From JAAYBF01 sp963716445 (lineage in GTDB: Bacteria > Actinomycetota > Thermoleophilia > Solirubrobacterales > Thermoleophilaceae): 64,000 nt of DNA. The position numbers and the translations under genes were made by a program. This document shows, piece by piece, positions 48,721-56,932 of the stretch (the stretch's first letter is position 1; every line of letters starts with the position of its first letter). The stretch lies in NCBI GenBank assembly GCA_963716445.1, contig OY970313.1, positions 2,480,001-2,544,000 on the forward strand, read 5' to 3'. The notes under the pieces are model-generated. The model was given only the letters and a program-made list of their open reading frames with translations, was not told the DNA's origin and ran no database searches.

Positions 48721-48791
48721 TCATCTACGGCAAGGAAGTTGTCTGTCAGTAAGACCTCTTGCCTACCAGGCAACTTCTTTGCCGTAGATGA
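48721..48791. repeat. 71-bp hairpin: 21-bp inverted repeat with nested hairpin
   Basis: The arms are TCATCTACGGCAAGGAAGTT plus G and its complement, with a single G/A difference that still allows a G-U pair in RNA. The 29-base loop contains its own TTGCC-TACCA-GGCAA hairpin. The element is far richer in A and T than its surroundings. It lies 70 bases upstream of pepF and downstream of the possible small gene. It could be a terminator, attenuator, small RNA or a miniature mobile element. Confidence 0.7.
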
Positions 48792-48860
48792 CAGGCGGCA
48801 CAACCAGGGGACCGCGGGCCGCAACGGGCGGGCGCGGGCGGGCCGACTAAGGTGCCGGGC

Positions 48861-50675
48861 ATGACCGAGGCGATCGCCGAGCCGCGCGACGAGGCCCTGG
48901 AGGCGGCGCGCTGGGACCTCCAACCGCTCGTGCACGGCAGGGGCGCCGAGGGCGTACGCGAGCTGCTGGACGAGGGGAAGCGGTCGGCAGACGCGTTCGC
49001 CGAGCGTTACCGCGACAGGGTGGCGGAGCTCGACGCCGCGGGCCTGGCGGGGGCGCTGCGCGAGCTGGAGGAGATCGGCGACCGCGTCGGCCGCGCCGGC
49101 TCTTACGCCGCGCTCGACTTCTCGGTCGACACGCAGGATCCCGAGCGCGGCGCGCTGATGCAGGAGGCGCAGGAGCGCGGCGCGGCGATCCAGACCGCGC
49201 TGCTGTTCTTCGACCTCGAGTGGAACGCGGTCGACGAGGACCGCGCCTCGGAGCTGATCGCGTCGGACGAGCTGGCCTTCTGCCGTCACTACCTGCGCAC
49301 CCTGCGCCGCTATCGGCCGCATCAGCTCTCGGAGCCGGAGGAGCGCGTGCTGACCGAGACCGACGTCACCGGCCGCGCCGCCTTCAAGCGGCTGTTCACC
49401 GAGCAGGTGGCAGGGCTGACCGTCGAGCTGCCGGGCGACGACCAGCCGGTGCAGCTGATGGAGGCGCTGAGCGTGCTGCAGGGGCCCGACCGCGAGCTGC
49501 GCAGGGCGGCGGCCGAGGGCGTGACCCAGGCGCTCCAGCCGGGACTGCGCACGCGCGCCTTCATCCTCAACACGCTGCTCGCCGACAAGGCCACCAAGGA
49601 CCGCTTGCGCTCCTACGAGCACTGGCTGGCCTCGCGCAACCTCGCCAACGAGGCGAGCGACGAGTCGGTCCAGGCGCTGGTCGACGCGGTGCAGTCGCGC
49701 TACGAGCTGGCGCGCCGCTGGTATCGGCTCAAGGCGAAGCTGCTCGGCGTCGACCGGCTCGCCTACTACGACCGCGCGGCGCCTGTCGGCGACGGCGAGC
49801 AGCGGATGCCCTACGCCGAGTCGCGCGACCTCGTGCTCGACTGCTATCGCAGCTTCTCCCCGGAGCTGGGCGATGTCGCGGCCGGGTTCTTCGAGGGCTC
49901 CTACATCGACGCGCCGCCCGCTCCCGGGAAGCGCGGCGGGGCGTTCTGCTCGTACACCGTGCCGTCGGCGCACCCGTACGTGCTGCTCAACCACACGTCG
50001 CGGATCGGGGACGTGCTGACGATGGCGCACGAGCTGGGCCACGGCGTCCACGCGGCGCTCGCGCGCCCGCGCGGGATGTTCGAGTTCACGACGCCGCTGA
50101 CCGTCGCCGAGACCGCGTCGATCGTCGGCGAGACGATCGTGCTGGAGCGGCTGCTCACCCAGGCGCCCGACGCGGCGTCGCGGCTGTCGCTGCTCGCCGA
50201 GTCGCTCGACGGGGCGGTTGCGGCGGTCTTCCGGCAGGTCGCGATGAACCGCTTCGAGCACAGGGTCCACAGCGAGCGGCGCGAGTCCGGCGAGCTGTCC
50301 GTCGACAGCCTCCAAGCCGCTTGGCTCGACACCCAGGCCGACCTGCTCGGCGACTCGGTCGAGCCGTCGGAGGACTACGGCGCCTGGTGGTCGTACGTCC
50401 CGCACTTCATCGACACCCCCGGCTACGTCTACGCGTACGCTTACGGCAACCTGCTCGCGCTGTCGGTCTACCGCCGCTACGAGGAGCAGGGCGACGCCTT
50501 CGTACCGTCCTATCTCGAGCTGCTCAGGGCCGGCGGCTCGATGCCGCCCGAGGACCTCGGCAGGATCGTCGGCGTCGACCTCACCGACCCCGGCTTCTGG
50601 AGCTCGGGCCTCGACCTGATCGAGCGCCAGCTGGAGGCCGCCGAGCGAGCGGCCGCCGAGGCCAGCCGCATCTAG
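48861..50675 (+). CDS. pepF: Oligoendopeptidase F (M3 family)
   Basis: This 604-residue cytoplasmic zinc metallopeptidase cleaves medium-length peptides. The start is ATG at MTEAIAEPRDEALEA. The zinc motif MAHELGHGVHAAL (HExGH) is near residue 390, with the third ligand Glu in TVAETASIVGE. Helical M3 features include DRLAYYDRAAPVG and FIDTPGYVYAYAYGNLLA. The length and wording match the PepF/M3B group. Confidence 0.95.
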   Translation: MTEAIAEPRDEALEAARWDLQPLVHGRGAEGVRELLDEGKRSADAFAERYRDRVAELDAAGLAGALRELEEIGDRVGRAGSYAALDFSVDTQDPERGALMQEAQERGAAIQTALLFFDLEWNAVDEDRASELIASDELAFCRHYLRTLRRYRPHQLSEPEERVLTETDVTGRAAFKRLFTEQVAGLTVELPGDDQPVQLMEALSVLQGPDRELRRAAAEGVTQALQPGLRTRAFILNTLLADKATKDRLRSYEHWLASRNLANEASDESVQALVDAVQSRYELARRWYRLKAKLLGVDRLAYYDRAAPVGDGEQRMPYAESRDLVLDCYRSFSPELGDVAAGFFEGSYIDAPPAPGKRGGAFCSYTVPSAHPYVLLNHTSRIGDVLTMAHELGHGVHAALARPRGMFEFTTPLTVAETASIVGETIVLERLLTQAPDAASRLSLLAESLDGAVAAVFRQVAMNRFEHRVHSERRESGELSVDSLQAAWLDTQADLLGDSVEPSEDYGAWWSYVPHFIDTPGYVYAYAYGNLLALSVYRRYEEQGDAFVPSYLELLRAGGSMPPEDLGRIVGVDLTDPGFWSSGLDLIERQLEAAERAAAEASRI

Positions 50676-50782
50676 CCGCTCGCGCTCGAGCCCGACGACT
50701 CCGCGGGGAGCGCCGACTCGGCCTGCCGTCCTCCGGGTACGGTGTGGTCACAGCGGCGGCGCCACGGACAAAAGGAGAGGCG

Positions 50783-51151
50783 ATGGGACAGCCGGTAGTC
50801 CACTTCGAGGTCATCGGGAAGGACGGAGCGAAGCTCCAGAGCTATTACTCCGAGCTGTTCGGCTGGGAGATCGACGCGAACAACCCGATGAAGTACGGAA
50901 CCGTCCAGCGCGACGGGAACACCAACGCCGATGGCGCCGGGATCGGCGGCGGCGTCGGCGTCGGGCCGGAGGGGTACGACGGCCACGTCACGTTCTACGT
51001 CGAGGTGCCCGACGTCGAGGCCGCGCTAGCGAAGGCCGAGAGCCTCGGCGGGACTCGCGTCATGGGACCCGACAAGGTGATGGAGACCATCGAGATCGGC
51101 CTGTTCAACGACCCGGAGGGCCACTTGGTCGGGGTCGTCAAGACGACGTAG
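50783..51151 (+). CDS. VOC-family (glyoxalase/bleomycin-resistance fold) protein
   Basis: This gene encodes 122 residues with two beta-alpha-beta-beta-beta units: VVHFEVIGKDGAKLQSYYSELFGWEID in the first and HVTFYVEVPDVEAALAKAESLGG in the second, ending FNDPEGHLVGVV. A metal-binding His (VHFE), Glu in MVT-like MGP...VMETIEIG and a final Glu-Gly-His are placed as in glyoxalase relatives. The function is not predictable: detoxification, dioxygenase or binding. Ribosome site AAAGGAGAGG. Confidence 0.88.
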   Translation: MGQPVVHFEVIGKDGAKLQSYYSELFGWEIDANNPMKYGTVQRDGNTNADGAGIGGGVGVGPEGYDGHVTFYVEVPDVEAALAKAESLGGTRVMGPDKVMETIEIGLFNDPEGHLVGVVKTT

Positions 51152-51243
51152 CGGCGTTCGCGCGCTTGTTGCGGAGGGCCCCGCGCGACGCGGGCCCCTC
51201 CGCCGGCGCGCGGATCTCCGAGACGACGTCTAGGGTGCCGCGG

Positions 51244-51783
51244 ATGGACGTGATCGACGACCTGATCGCCAACAACGACGCGTTTGCGGCCTCGCTGCCC
51301 GCCAAGCACCTGGACGTCCGCCCGAGCCGCCGGCTGGCGATCGTCACCTGCATGGACTCGCGCCTCGACGTCTTCGCGGCGCTCGGCCTGCGCGACGGCG
51401 AGGCGCACGTCCTCCGTAACGCCGGCGGGGTGATCACCGACGACGTGATCCGCTCGCTGGCCGTCTCGCAGCGACGCCTTGGGACGCGCGAGGTGATGCT
51501 CATCCACCACACCGACTGCGGCATGCAGACCCTGACCGACGACGGCTTTCGGGCTGAGCTCCAGGAGGCGACCGGCGTCGCCCCAGCGTTTGCGATCGAG
51601 TCGTTCGCCGACGTCGACTCGGACGTTCGCCAATCGATCCTGCGCGTCCGCCGGTCGGCGTTCCTGCTGCACCGCGACCAGGTGCGGGGCTTCGTCTACG
51701 ACGTCGACACCCACCGGCTGCGCGAGATCGCGGTCGACGAGGAGGATCGCGAGCAAGCGTCATCGCCGACGTATCGGTCCTAG
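51244..51783 (+). CDS. Beta-class carbonic anhydrase
   Basis: This 179-residue zinc enzyme interconverts CO2 and bicarbonate. The zinc site is Cys-x-Asp in IVTCMDSRLD with His and Cys in LIHHTDCGM. The sequence order (short N-terminus, RNAGGVITDDVIRSLAVSQ) resembles mycobacterial Rv1284-type enzymes. It ends in an 11-bp hairpin that begins inside the last codons and probably terminates the transcript. Confidence 0.93.
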   Translation: MDVIDDLIANNDAFAASLPAKHLDVRPSRRLAIVTCMDSRLDVFAALGLRDGEAHVLRNAGGVITDDVIRSLAVSQRRLGTREVMLIHHTDCGMQTLTDDGFRAELQEATGVAPAFAIESFADVDSDVRQSILRVRRSAFLLHRDQVRGFVYDVDTHRLREIAVDEEDREQASSPTYRS

Positions 51784-51802
51784 GCTTGTTAGCCTAGGAC
51801 CG
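51775..51802 (+). terminator. Perfect 11-bp hairpin at the carbonic anhydrase stop
   Basis: CGGTCCTAGGC-TTGTTA-GCCTAGGACCG: perfect arms, six-base loop, overlapping the stop codon at 51781-51783. It is a likely terminator ahead of the lipoprotein gene. Confidence 0.65.
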
Positions 51803-51835
51803 TCGCTAGGAGGAGCACCCTTGGAGGGAGGGTCG

Positions 51836-52885
51836 ATGCGCTCGAGCAGTTGCCGTACGAGACGTTCGCTTGCCGCACTGGCCATCTCGCTGGCGATGCT
51901 CGCGGGGACCTCGTGCGGGACGGACTCGTCTGACGAGCCCGACGAGCCACGCCATGCCCTGACGGCGGCCGTCCATGAGCTTCAAGCAGCCTTCGACGAG
52001 GAGGACATGCCGGCCATCTGCCGGCTGATGACCAAGCCGGCGCAGGTGCAGGCCGGGAACATGGGCCATGGCGATCCGTCGAGATGCGAGCGTGACGTGG
52101 CCAGGGTGTTCGGCATGATCCGCAAGGGCGGCGGCTGGATCGGCGACCAGCCGCCGAAGGTGACCGCCGTCGAGGTCGAGGGCGATCGCGGGATCGCGAC
52201 CGTGTCCTCCTCCGGCCGCTCCGCCGACGTGGCGTTTCTCAGGGAGGACGGCAGTTGGAAGCTGGAGAGCCTCTTCGGCGTGCCTCGGCACCGCGCGGAG
52301 GCGGCCGTCCGCTCGATGGCGAGCGCTCCCTTCCCGGGTGGAGAGGAGGCGGGCGCGGAAGTCTGGACCGGAAGCCACAATCCCTGCACGGACGTGTCCG
52401 CAGAGCGGTTCCCTCGTGTCTCCGGAGGCTGCCAAGTCGAGGTCGCCTCCAGCGGCAGGATCCCGCTGGTCGTGCTGAGCGTGTTCGGCGATTTCAAGTT
52501 CGACGACTGCGCGATCAACTATCGCTTCGCGGTCGACGCCGACGGCCACGCCTGGGCCGACTCGCTCGTCGTGCAGGGCGTCGATCCGAGCGCCTGCGGG
52601 GACGTGACCAGCTGCGCCGAGAAGGGGGCGCTGAAATCCACCCCCTGGAAGGGCCGGATCCGCCGCGAGCGCGGCGGCGCCTTCGTCCACGACATGACCG
52701 TCTGCCTGGAGACTTGCGTGGGCGCCTTCACCGGACAGGTGGCGATGCGCCTCGAGCGCCACGGCGCCGGCTGGCGAGCCGAGCCCGCCCAGATGAACCG
52801 CAGCGGCTTCCAGCTCGACGGCGCCCTGATCATCGATTGGGACGACTTCGACGTCACCAAGGGCGACCCGCCGAGCCTCACCTAG
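51836..52885 (+). CDS. Large cysteine-rich lipoprotein, unknown function
   Basis: This 349-residue protein has a lipoprotein signal (RRSLAALAISLAMLAGTSC, lipobox AGTSC-like, Cys27). The first mature domain resembles lumazine-binding/DUF4878-type lipoproteins: HALTAAVHELQAAFDEEDMPAICRLMT ... ITVSSSGRSADVAFLREDGSWKLES. The second half has eight cysteines in pairs (NPCTDVS, GGCQVEV, DDCAINY, SACGDVTSCAEK, VCLETCVG), suggesting disulfides outside the membrane. No family is recognised for this part. GGAGGGAGG ribosome site. Confidence 0.7.
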   Translation: MRSSSCRTRRSLAALAISLAMLAGTSCGTDSSDEPDEPRHALTAAVHELQAAFDEEDMPAICRLMTKPAQVQAGNMGHGDPSRCERDVARVFGMIRKGGGWIGDQPPKVTAVEVEGDRGIATVSSSGRSADVAFLREDGSWKLESLFGVPRHRAEAAVRSMASAPFPGGEEAGAEVWTGSHNPCTDVSAERFPRVSGGCQVEVASSGRIPLVVLSVFGDFKFDDCAINYRFAVDADGHAWADSLVVQGVDPSACGDVTSCAEKGALKSTPWKGRIRRERGGAFVHDMTVCLETCVGAFTGQVAMRLERHGAGWRAEPAQMNRSGFQLDGALIIDWDDFDVTKGDPPSLT

Positions 52886-52968
52886 CGAGCCGCCGGCCGG
52901 AGCAAGGGGTGGGTTCTGCGCTCGCGCGCCGGAAGCGCGCCTACCGATTTCCAGGGGTTTTGTGGACG

Positions 52969-52998
52969 TTGACCCACCGGCAGAGGTTGGTGGGCCAA
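52969..52998 (+). promoter_or_regulatory. Inverted repeat operator upstream of toxin-antitoxin pair
   Basis: TTGACCCACC and GGTGGGCCAA are 10-base arms with one mismatch, separated by 10 bases, centred about 43 bases before the antitoxin ATG. Position and form fit an autorepression site for an antitoxin dimer. Confidence 0.45.
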
Positions 52999-53026
52999 TC
53001 CGCCGGCTGGTAGCCTGAACGCTGCG

Positions 53027-53275
53027 ATGGAGGCTTCCCGCGCCAATCTCAGCGAGACGGTCACGACCGACAGCAACGGCCTGCACGTCGATCTCAGCCC
53101 TGCCCAACTCGCACAGGCCGGCGTCGATCCCGGCAAGCCAGCAGTGATCGAAGTACGGCCGTACACAGCGCAAGATTGGGAGCGCGACAACGCTGGGCGC
53201 ATCTACGAGAGCACCGCCGAGATGGACGCCGCGCTCGATGAGTACTGCGCGCTGCCTGACGCCGAAAGCGCCTAA
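53027..53275 (+). CDS. Antitoxin of a type II toxin-antitoxin pair
   Basis: This 82-residue acidic protein starts MEASRANLSETVTTDSNG and continues VDLSPAQLAQAGVDPGKPAVIEVRPY, suggesting an N-terminal beta/helix DNA-binding half. The acidic C-terminus (STAEMDAALDEYCALPDAESA) should wrap the toxin. It lies three bases before the toxin gene and after an inverted-repeat operator. The lower GC content suggests acquisition. The family is unrecognised, so the antitoxin assignment rests on context. Confidence 0.6.
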   Translation: MEASRANLSETVTTDSNGLHVDLSPAQLAQAGVDPGKPAVIEVRPYTAQDWERDNAGRIYESTAEMDAALDEYCALPDAESA

Positions 53276-53278
53276 GCG

Positions 53279-53581
53279 GTGCCGACATACGCCGTCACGG
53301 CCGCTTTCCTGCGGCTCTTTCGCAAGCTGACCAAGCAGCAGCGCGCCGAGTTCCTCGCCGCCCGCGATCTGTTCATCGCCGAACTACGCGTACAGGGCTT
53401 CACGCCGCCTCTGCATCCGTCGCTACGCCTTCACAAGCTCTCCGGTCAGAACGTCTGGTCGATCAGCTTCGGCGACGGAATGCGAGCGGTCTTCCGCGTC
53501 GCCGACGAGGTCCGGCCCGGCGAGACCCATATCGTGTGGGAGTTCGTAGGCGACCACGACGCCTACGGTCGGACGTACTAA
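53279..53581 (+). CDS. RelE/ParE-superfamily toxin
   Basis: This gene encodes 100 residues from a GTG. The fold pattern fits the RelE/ParE mRNA-interferase or gyrase-poison class: two N-terminal helices (RLFRKLTKQQRAEFLAARDLFIAELR), then strands LRLHKLSGQNVWSISFGDGMRAVFRV and HIVWEFVGDHDAYGRTY. The Arg-x-His-Lys-Leu-x-Gly and final WEFVGDHDxY phrases resemble YafQ/HigB-type toxins. The target is unknown. It is directly downstream of its antitoxin and ends before a T-run terminator. Confidence 0.75.
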   Translation: MPTYAVTAAFLRLFRKLTKQQRAEFLAARDLFIAELRVQGFTPPLHPSLRLHKLSGQNVWSISFGDGMRAVFRVADEVRPGETHIVWEFVGDHDAYGRTY

Positions 53582-53717
53582 ACGGCGCGGGACGGATCGG
53601 CTGGCGAGCCCTCTGCGCGACGCTCTCCTACGCCTGCCCACGGATCACCGAGGCGCTTGACGATGCTGCGCGCCGCCACCCCAGCGCGCCGGACGAATCC
53701 TTCTTCGGCACCCCGCG

Positions 53718-53747
53718 ACGGCCGGCCTTGGGCGCACCGGCCGTTTT
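53718..53747 (+). terminator. Intrinsic terminator after the toxin gene
   Basis: ACGGCCGG ... CCGGCCGT (8-bp perfect stem, 11-base loop) is followed by a TTTT run: the best classical Rho-independent terminator in the window. It lies 137 bases after the toxin stop and before the leftward tRNA-Val. Confidence 0.55.
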
Positions 53748-53807
53748 CGGACGCCAGGCCGGCGAGAGCCCATCCGGCGGACCCGCCTGTAGAGGGCATC
53801 GGAGGGA

Positions 53808-53880
<73 letters not shown>

Positions 53881-53930
53881 GAATGGGCCTCAGAAGCTAT
53901 CGCCTTGGCGGGGGCCCTAGTATTGGAGGG

Positions 53931-54278
53931 GTGGATAGGGGCTTGTTCCTCCGCTCGCTCGGTGTCCAGGCGCTTGCGATAGCGCTGTTGTTCGCGATCC
54001 TGATCGCGTTGCCGCTCGGCGAGGACTTCTTCGAGGACTACGGCTGGCTCACCGGCCCGGCCGCCTGGATCGTGTGCTCGCTGATCACGGCGCGGGTCCT
54101 GTCCCTGCCGGCCGGGCTCGCGCTGTTCGCCGCGCTCGCCGGCGGTGTGGCCGGGGCCCTGGTCGGGCTCGTCACGTCGCACACGGTTGGGCTCGCGATC
54201 GGCCTGCTGGTGTTCGCCGCGTCATGCGGGGGCTACGACCCCGAACGCGACGAACGCGACGCCGCAGCGACCGCGTAG
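53931..54278 (+). CDS. Small integral membrane protein
   Basis: This gene encodes 115 residues from a GTG with a GGAGGG ribosome site. Three to four helices (SLGVQALAIALLFAILIAL, GPAAWIVCSLITARVL, GLALFAALAGGVAGALVGLV, AIGLLVFAASCG) are followed by a charged tail (DPERDERDAAATA). No family is recognised. It lies between tRNA-Val (opposite strand) and tRNA-Glu. Confidence 0.65.
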   Translation: MDRGLFLRSLGVQALAIALLFAILIALPLGEDFFEDYGWLTGPAAWIVCSLITARVLSLPAGLALFAALAGGVAGALVGLVTSHTVGLAIGLLVFAASCGGYDPERDERDAAATA

Positions 54279-54329
54279 ACCACGCGCGGACGCGTCCAGC
54301 GGCGCTCTAGACTGGTCCAAATCCCTCCA

Positions 54330-54401
54330 GGCCCCGTGGTCTAACGGTTAGGACAGCGGCCTTTCACGCCGCAGGCGGGAGTTCGATTCTCCCCGGGGCT
54401 A
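54330..54401 (+). tRNA. tRNA-Glu(TTC)
   Basis: A 72-base cloverleaf. Acceptor GGCCCCG/CGGGGCT (first pair G-T), D-arm GTCTAACGGTTAGGAC, anticodon TTC in CTTTCAC, T-arm GGGAGTTCGATTCTCCC, discriminator A. It lies 47 bases before tRNA-Lys on the same strand, so both may be one transcript. Confidence 0.93.
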
Positions 54402-54448
54402 CTTCTCAGATGCAATCGCTTCAGCGGGGTTCCGGCATCATTGCCGGT

Positions 54449-54522
54449 GCCCCCGTAGCTCAGCTGGTTAGAGCGGCGGCCTTTTAAGCCGCGCGGCGTC
54501 GGTTCGAGTCCGACCGGGGGCA
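54449..54522 (+). tRNA. tRNA-Lys(TTT)
   Basis: A 74-base cloverleaf. Acceptor GCCCCCG/CGGGGGC, D-arm GCTCAGCTGGTTAGAGC, anticodon TTT in CTTTTAA, T-arm GTCGGTTCGAGTCCGAC, discriminator A. Confidence 0.95.
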
Positions 54523-54539
54523 CCTCCACCCTCCCGGCG

Positions 54540-54569
54540 CTGTCCAGCCCTGCGAAAACCGCGCCTGGC
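54540..54569 (-). repeat. Inverted partial copy of the purH-end repeat
   Basis: This stretch is, on the minus strand, 25 of 30 bases identical to the central part of the 41-bp repeat at 54611-54651. In a transcript the two could pair into a long stem around a small CGTGTGC-GCCA-GCACACG hairpin. Confidence 0.5.
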
Positions 54570-54610
54570 AAGGAAGCAGGCCGCGACGTGTGCGCCAGCA
54601 CACGAGTCGG

Positions 54611-54651
54611 CCGATGACGCCGCCAGGCGCGGTTTGCAGCGGGCTGGTCAG
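54611..54651 (+). repeat. 41-bp direct repeat near purH, copy 1
   Basis: Identical over 41 bases to 54686-54726, with a period of 75 bases. The core reads GCCAGGCGCGGTTTGCAGCG. It lies in the 200-base gap between tRNA-Lys and the end of purH. Confidence 0.7.
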
Positions 54652-54685
54652 CGGCGGACGTGGCCGGCGCCAGCCCGCGAGGCTC

Positions 54686-54726
54686 CCGATGACGCCGCCA
54701 GGCGCGGTTTGCAGCGGGCTGGTCAG
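54686..54726 (+). repeat. 41-bp direct repeat near purH, copy 2
   Basis: Second exact copy. Its right end overlaps the stop codon of purH (54723-54725), so the repeat arose at or was inserted at the end of that gene. Confidence 0.7.
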
Positions 54727-56309
54727 TGCCGGAAGTGGCGGCGGGATGTAAAGACCATCGCCACCCCCGCCGCATCGCACGCCGCGACGACCTCGGGGTC
54801 GCGCTGCGAGCCGCCGGGCTGGATGATCGCGCGGACTCCCGCGTCGATGGCGATCTGGGGACCGTCGGCGAAGGGGAAGAAGGCGTCGGAGGCCATGACG
54901 GCGCCGTCGAGCGACCGGTCGGCCTGGCGGGCCTTGTCGACGGCGATCTTGACCGAGTCGACGCGGCTCATCTGACCCGCGCCGATACCGGCGGTGGCCA
55001 GCTCGCGGGCGAGCACGATCGCGTTCGACCGCACGTGCTTGGCGATTCGCCAGGCGAGCAGCAGCTCTCCCCACTCGGCCTCGGTCGGCTTGCGCTCGGT
55101 TACGGCGATCATCTCCTCGCGCGTCTCGGAGCCGAGGTCGCGGTCCTGGACGAGCAGGCCGCCGCGAACCCGCTTGAAGTCCTGCTCGACGACCTCGGGG
55201 CGGCGGCGCTCCTTGTCCTCGAGCAGCCGGACGTTGGGCTTCTGCTGGAGGACCTCGAGCGCGTCGCCCTCGAACGAGGGCGCGAAGACGAGCTCGACGA
55301 ACATCGAGTGCAGCCGCTCGGCGAGCCCGCGCTCGACCGGCCGGTTGAAGCACATGACCCCGCCGAAGGCGCTCAGCGGGTCGGCCGCGAGCGCCTTCTC
55401 GAACGCCTCCTCGATCGAGGAGCCGATCGCGCAGCCACAGGGGTTGTTGTGCTTGATGATCACCGCGGCGGGCAGCTCGAGCTCCTCGAGCAGGCGGCGG
55501 CCCGAGTCGAGGTCGAGCAGGTTGTTGAAGGACAGCTCCTTGCCGTGCAGCTTCGACACCATCGACAGCAGGTGCGTGCGGGCGCGCGCGTCGGCGTAGT
55601 AGGCGGCGCGCTGGTGCGGGTTCTCGCCGTAGGAGAGGTCGAGCACCTTCGTGAACGAGCGCGTCACCTGGCCGGGGAAGTCGTCCTCGCGCTCGGCGAA
55701 CCAGCCGGAGATCGCGGCGTCATAGCGGGCCGTGTAGGAGAACGCCTCGAGCGCGAGCGCCTCGCGGGTCGCGGCCTCGAGATGTCCCTCGGACGACTGC
55801 AGCTCCTCGAGCACGGCGTCGTAGCTCTCTGGGCTGACCACGACCGCGGCGAAGCGGTGGTTCTTGGCGGCGGCGCGGATCAGCGTCGGGCCGCCGATGT
55901 CGATGTTCTCGATCACCTCGTCCTCGTCGACGCCGCGGCGCCCGGACACCCGCTCGAACGGGTAGAGGTTCACGCAGACGAGGTCGATCGGCTCGATCTC
56001 CTGCTCCTCCAAGGTCGTGGTGTGCTGGAGGTTCGACCGCACGGCGAGCAGGCCGGCGTAGATGCGCGGGTGCAGGGTCTTGACGCGACCGTCGAGGATC
56101 TCGGGGAAGCCGGTGTAGTCCTCGACGGCGCGGGTCTCGATGCCGGCGTCGGCGAGCGTCGAGGCGGTGCCCCCGGTCGACACGATCTCAACGTCGAGGT
56201 CCTTGAGGCCGCGGGCGAAGTCGACGAGGCCGCGCTTGTCGGACACCGTCAGGAGCGCCCGGCGGACCCGAACGCTCGCCGGCTCGGTGGCCTCGGAGGA
56301 GGCGCTCAC
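54723..56309 (-). CDS. purH: Bifunctional AICAR formyltransferase/IMP cyclohydrolase
   Basis: This 528-residue enzyme performs the last two steps of purine synthesis. The IMP cyclohydrolase (MGS-like) domain comes first (RALLTVSDKRGLVDFARGL, IVSTGGTASTLADAGI), then the AICAR transformylase domain with KHNNPCGCAIG and SFNNLLDLDSG. GTG start MSASSEATE overlaps the purN stop. It is the last gene of the leftward purine operon; a pair of 41-bp repeats begins at its stop codon. Confidence 0.95.
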   Translation of the reverse strand: MSASSEATEPASVRVRRALLTVSDKRGLVDFARGLKDLDVEIVSTGGTASTLADAGIETRAVEDYTGFPEILDGRVKTLHPRIYAGLLAVRSNLQHTTTLEEQEIEPIDLVCVNLYPFERVSGRRGVDEDEVIENIDIGGPTLIRAAAKNHRFAAVVVSPESYDAVLEELQSSEGHLEAATREALALEAFSYTARYDAAISGWFAEREDDFPGQVTRSFTKVLDLSYGENPHQRAAYYADARARTHLLSMVSKLHGKELSFNNLLDLDSGRRLLEELELPAAVIIKHNNPCGCAIGSSIEEAFEKALAADPLSAFGGVMCFNRPVERGLAERLHSMFVELVFAPSFEGDALEVLQQKPNVRLLEDKERRRPEVVEQDFKRVRGGLLVQDRDLGSETREEMIAVTERKPTEAEWGELLLAWRIAKHVRSNAIVLARELATAGIGAGQMSRVDSVKIAVDKARQADRSLDGAVMASDAFFPFADGPQIAIDAGVRAIIQPGGSQRDPEVVAACDAAGVAMVFTSRRHFRH

Positions 56310-56926
56310 GCCTGCTCGTCCACGCGCACGACGCGCGAGTTCGCCGGGTCGCGCGAGATGGCTCCGGCGGCGATCAGCCTGACGGCACGGGGCAACAGCA
56401 CGTGCTCGATCTCGTGCATCTGACGCTCGACCTCCTCCACGTCGCGAGCATATGGAAGCTCGAGCGCCTGCTGCAGTACGACGGGCCCCGTATCCACCCC
56501 CTCGTCGACGAAGTGGACCGTGACGCCGCTGACCTTGACGCCGTAGTCGAGCGCCTGCTCGATCGCCCGCACGCCCGGGAAGGCCGGCAGCAGCGACGGG
56601 TGGACGTTGATCAGCCGGCCTTCGAAGCGGCGGATGAACGGCCCGCCGAGGACCTCCATGAAGCCGGCGAGCACGATCAGGTCGACGTCGTGGTCGTCGA
56701 GCCAGTTGCCCAGCGCGGCGTCGCGGGCGTCGCGATCGGCGTGATCGTCCTTGGCGAAGACCGCGTTGTCGACCCCGGCGGCGGCGGCGCGCTCGAGCCC
56801 GCGCGCGCCGGCGCGACTGGACGCCACGCAGGCGACCTCGATGCCGTCGCGGCCGTGGACCTGGTCGAGCAGCGCCTGGAGGTTGGTCCCGGCACCGGAG
56901 ATCAGTACGCCGACGCGGAAGGCCAT
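56306..56926 (-). CDS. purN: Phosphoribosylglycinamide formyltransferase (folate-dependent)
   Basis: This 206-residue enzyme transfers a formyl group from 10-formyl-THF to GAR. It starts VGVLISGAGTNLQALLDQ (phosphate loop). The active-site Asn, His and Asp are in LINVHPSLLPAFPG (with His-Pro-Ser) and VHFVDEGVDTGPVV. It lies six bases after recQ and overlaps purH by four bases. Confidence 0.95.
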   Translation of the reverse strand: MAFRVGVLISGAGTNLQALLDQVHGRDGIEVACVASSRAGARGLERAAAAGVDNAVFAKDDHADRDARDAALGNWLDDHDVDLIVLAGFMEVLGGPFIRRFEGRLINVHPSLLPAFPGVRAIEQALDYGVKVSGVTVHFVDEGVDTGPVVLQQALELPYARDVEEVERQMHEIEHVLLPRAVRLIAAGAISRDPANSRVVRVDEQA

Positions 56927-56932
56927 CGCGAG

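Noticed and set aside
54341..54775. Minus-strand 144-residue frame with repeated ANRAWRRH units over tRNA-Glu, tRNA-Lys and the 41-bp repeats
   Set aside because: The repetition comes from the DNA repeats and the tRNA antisense; it crosses two tRNA genes.
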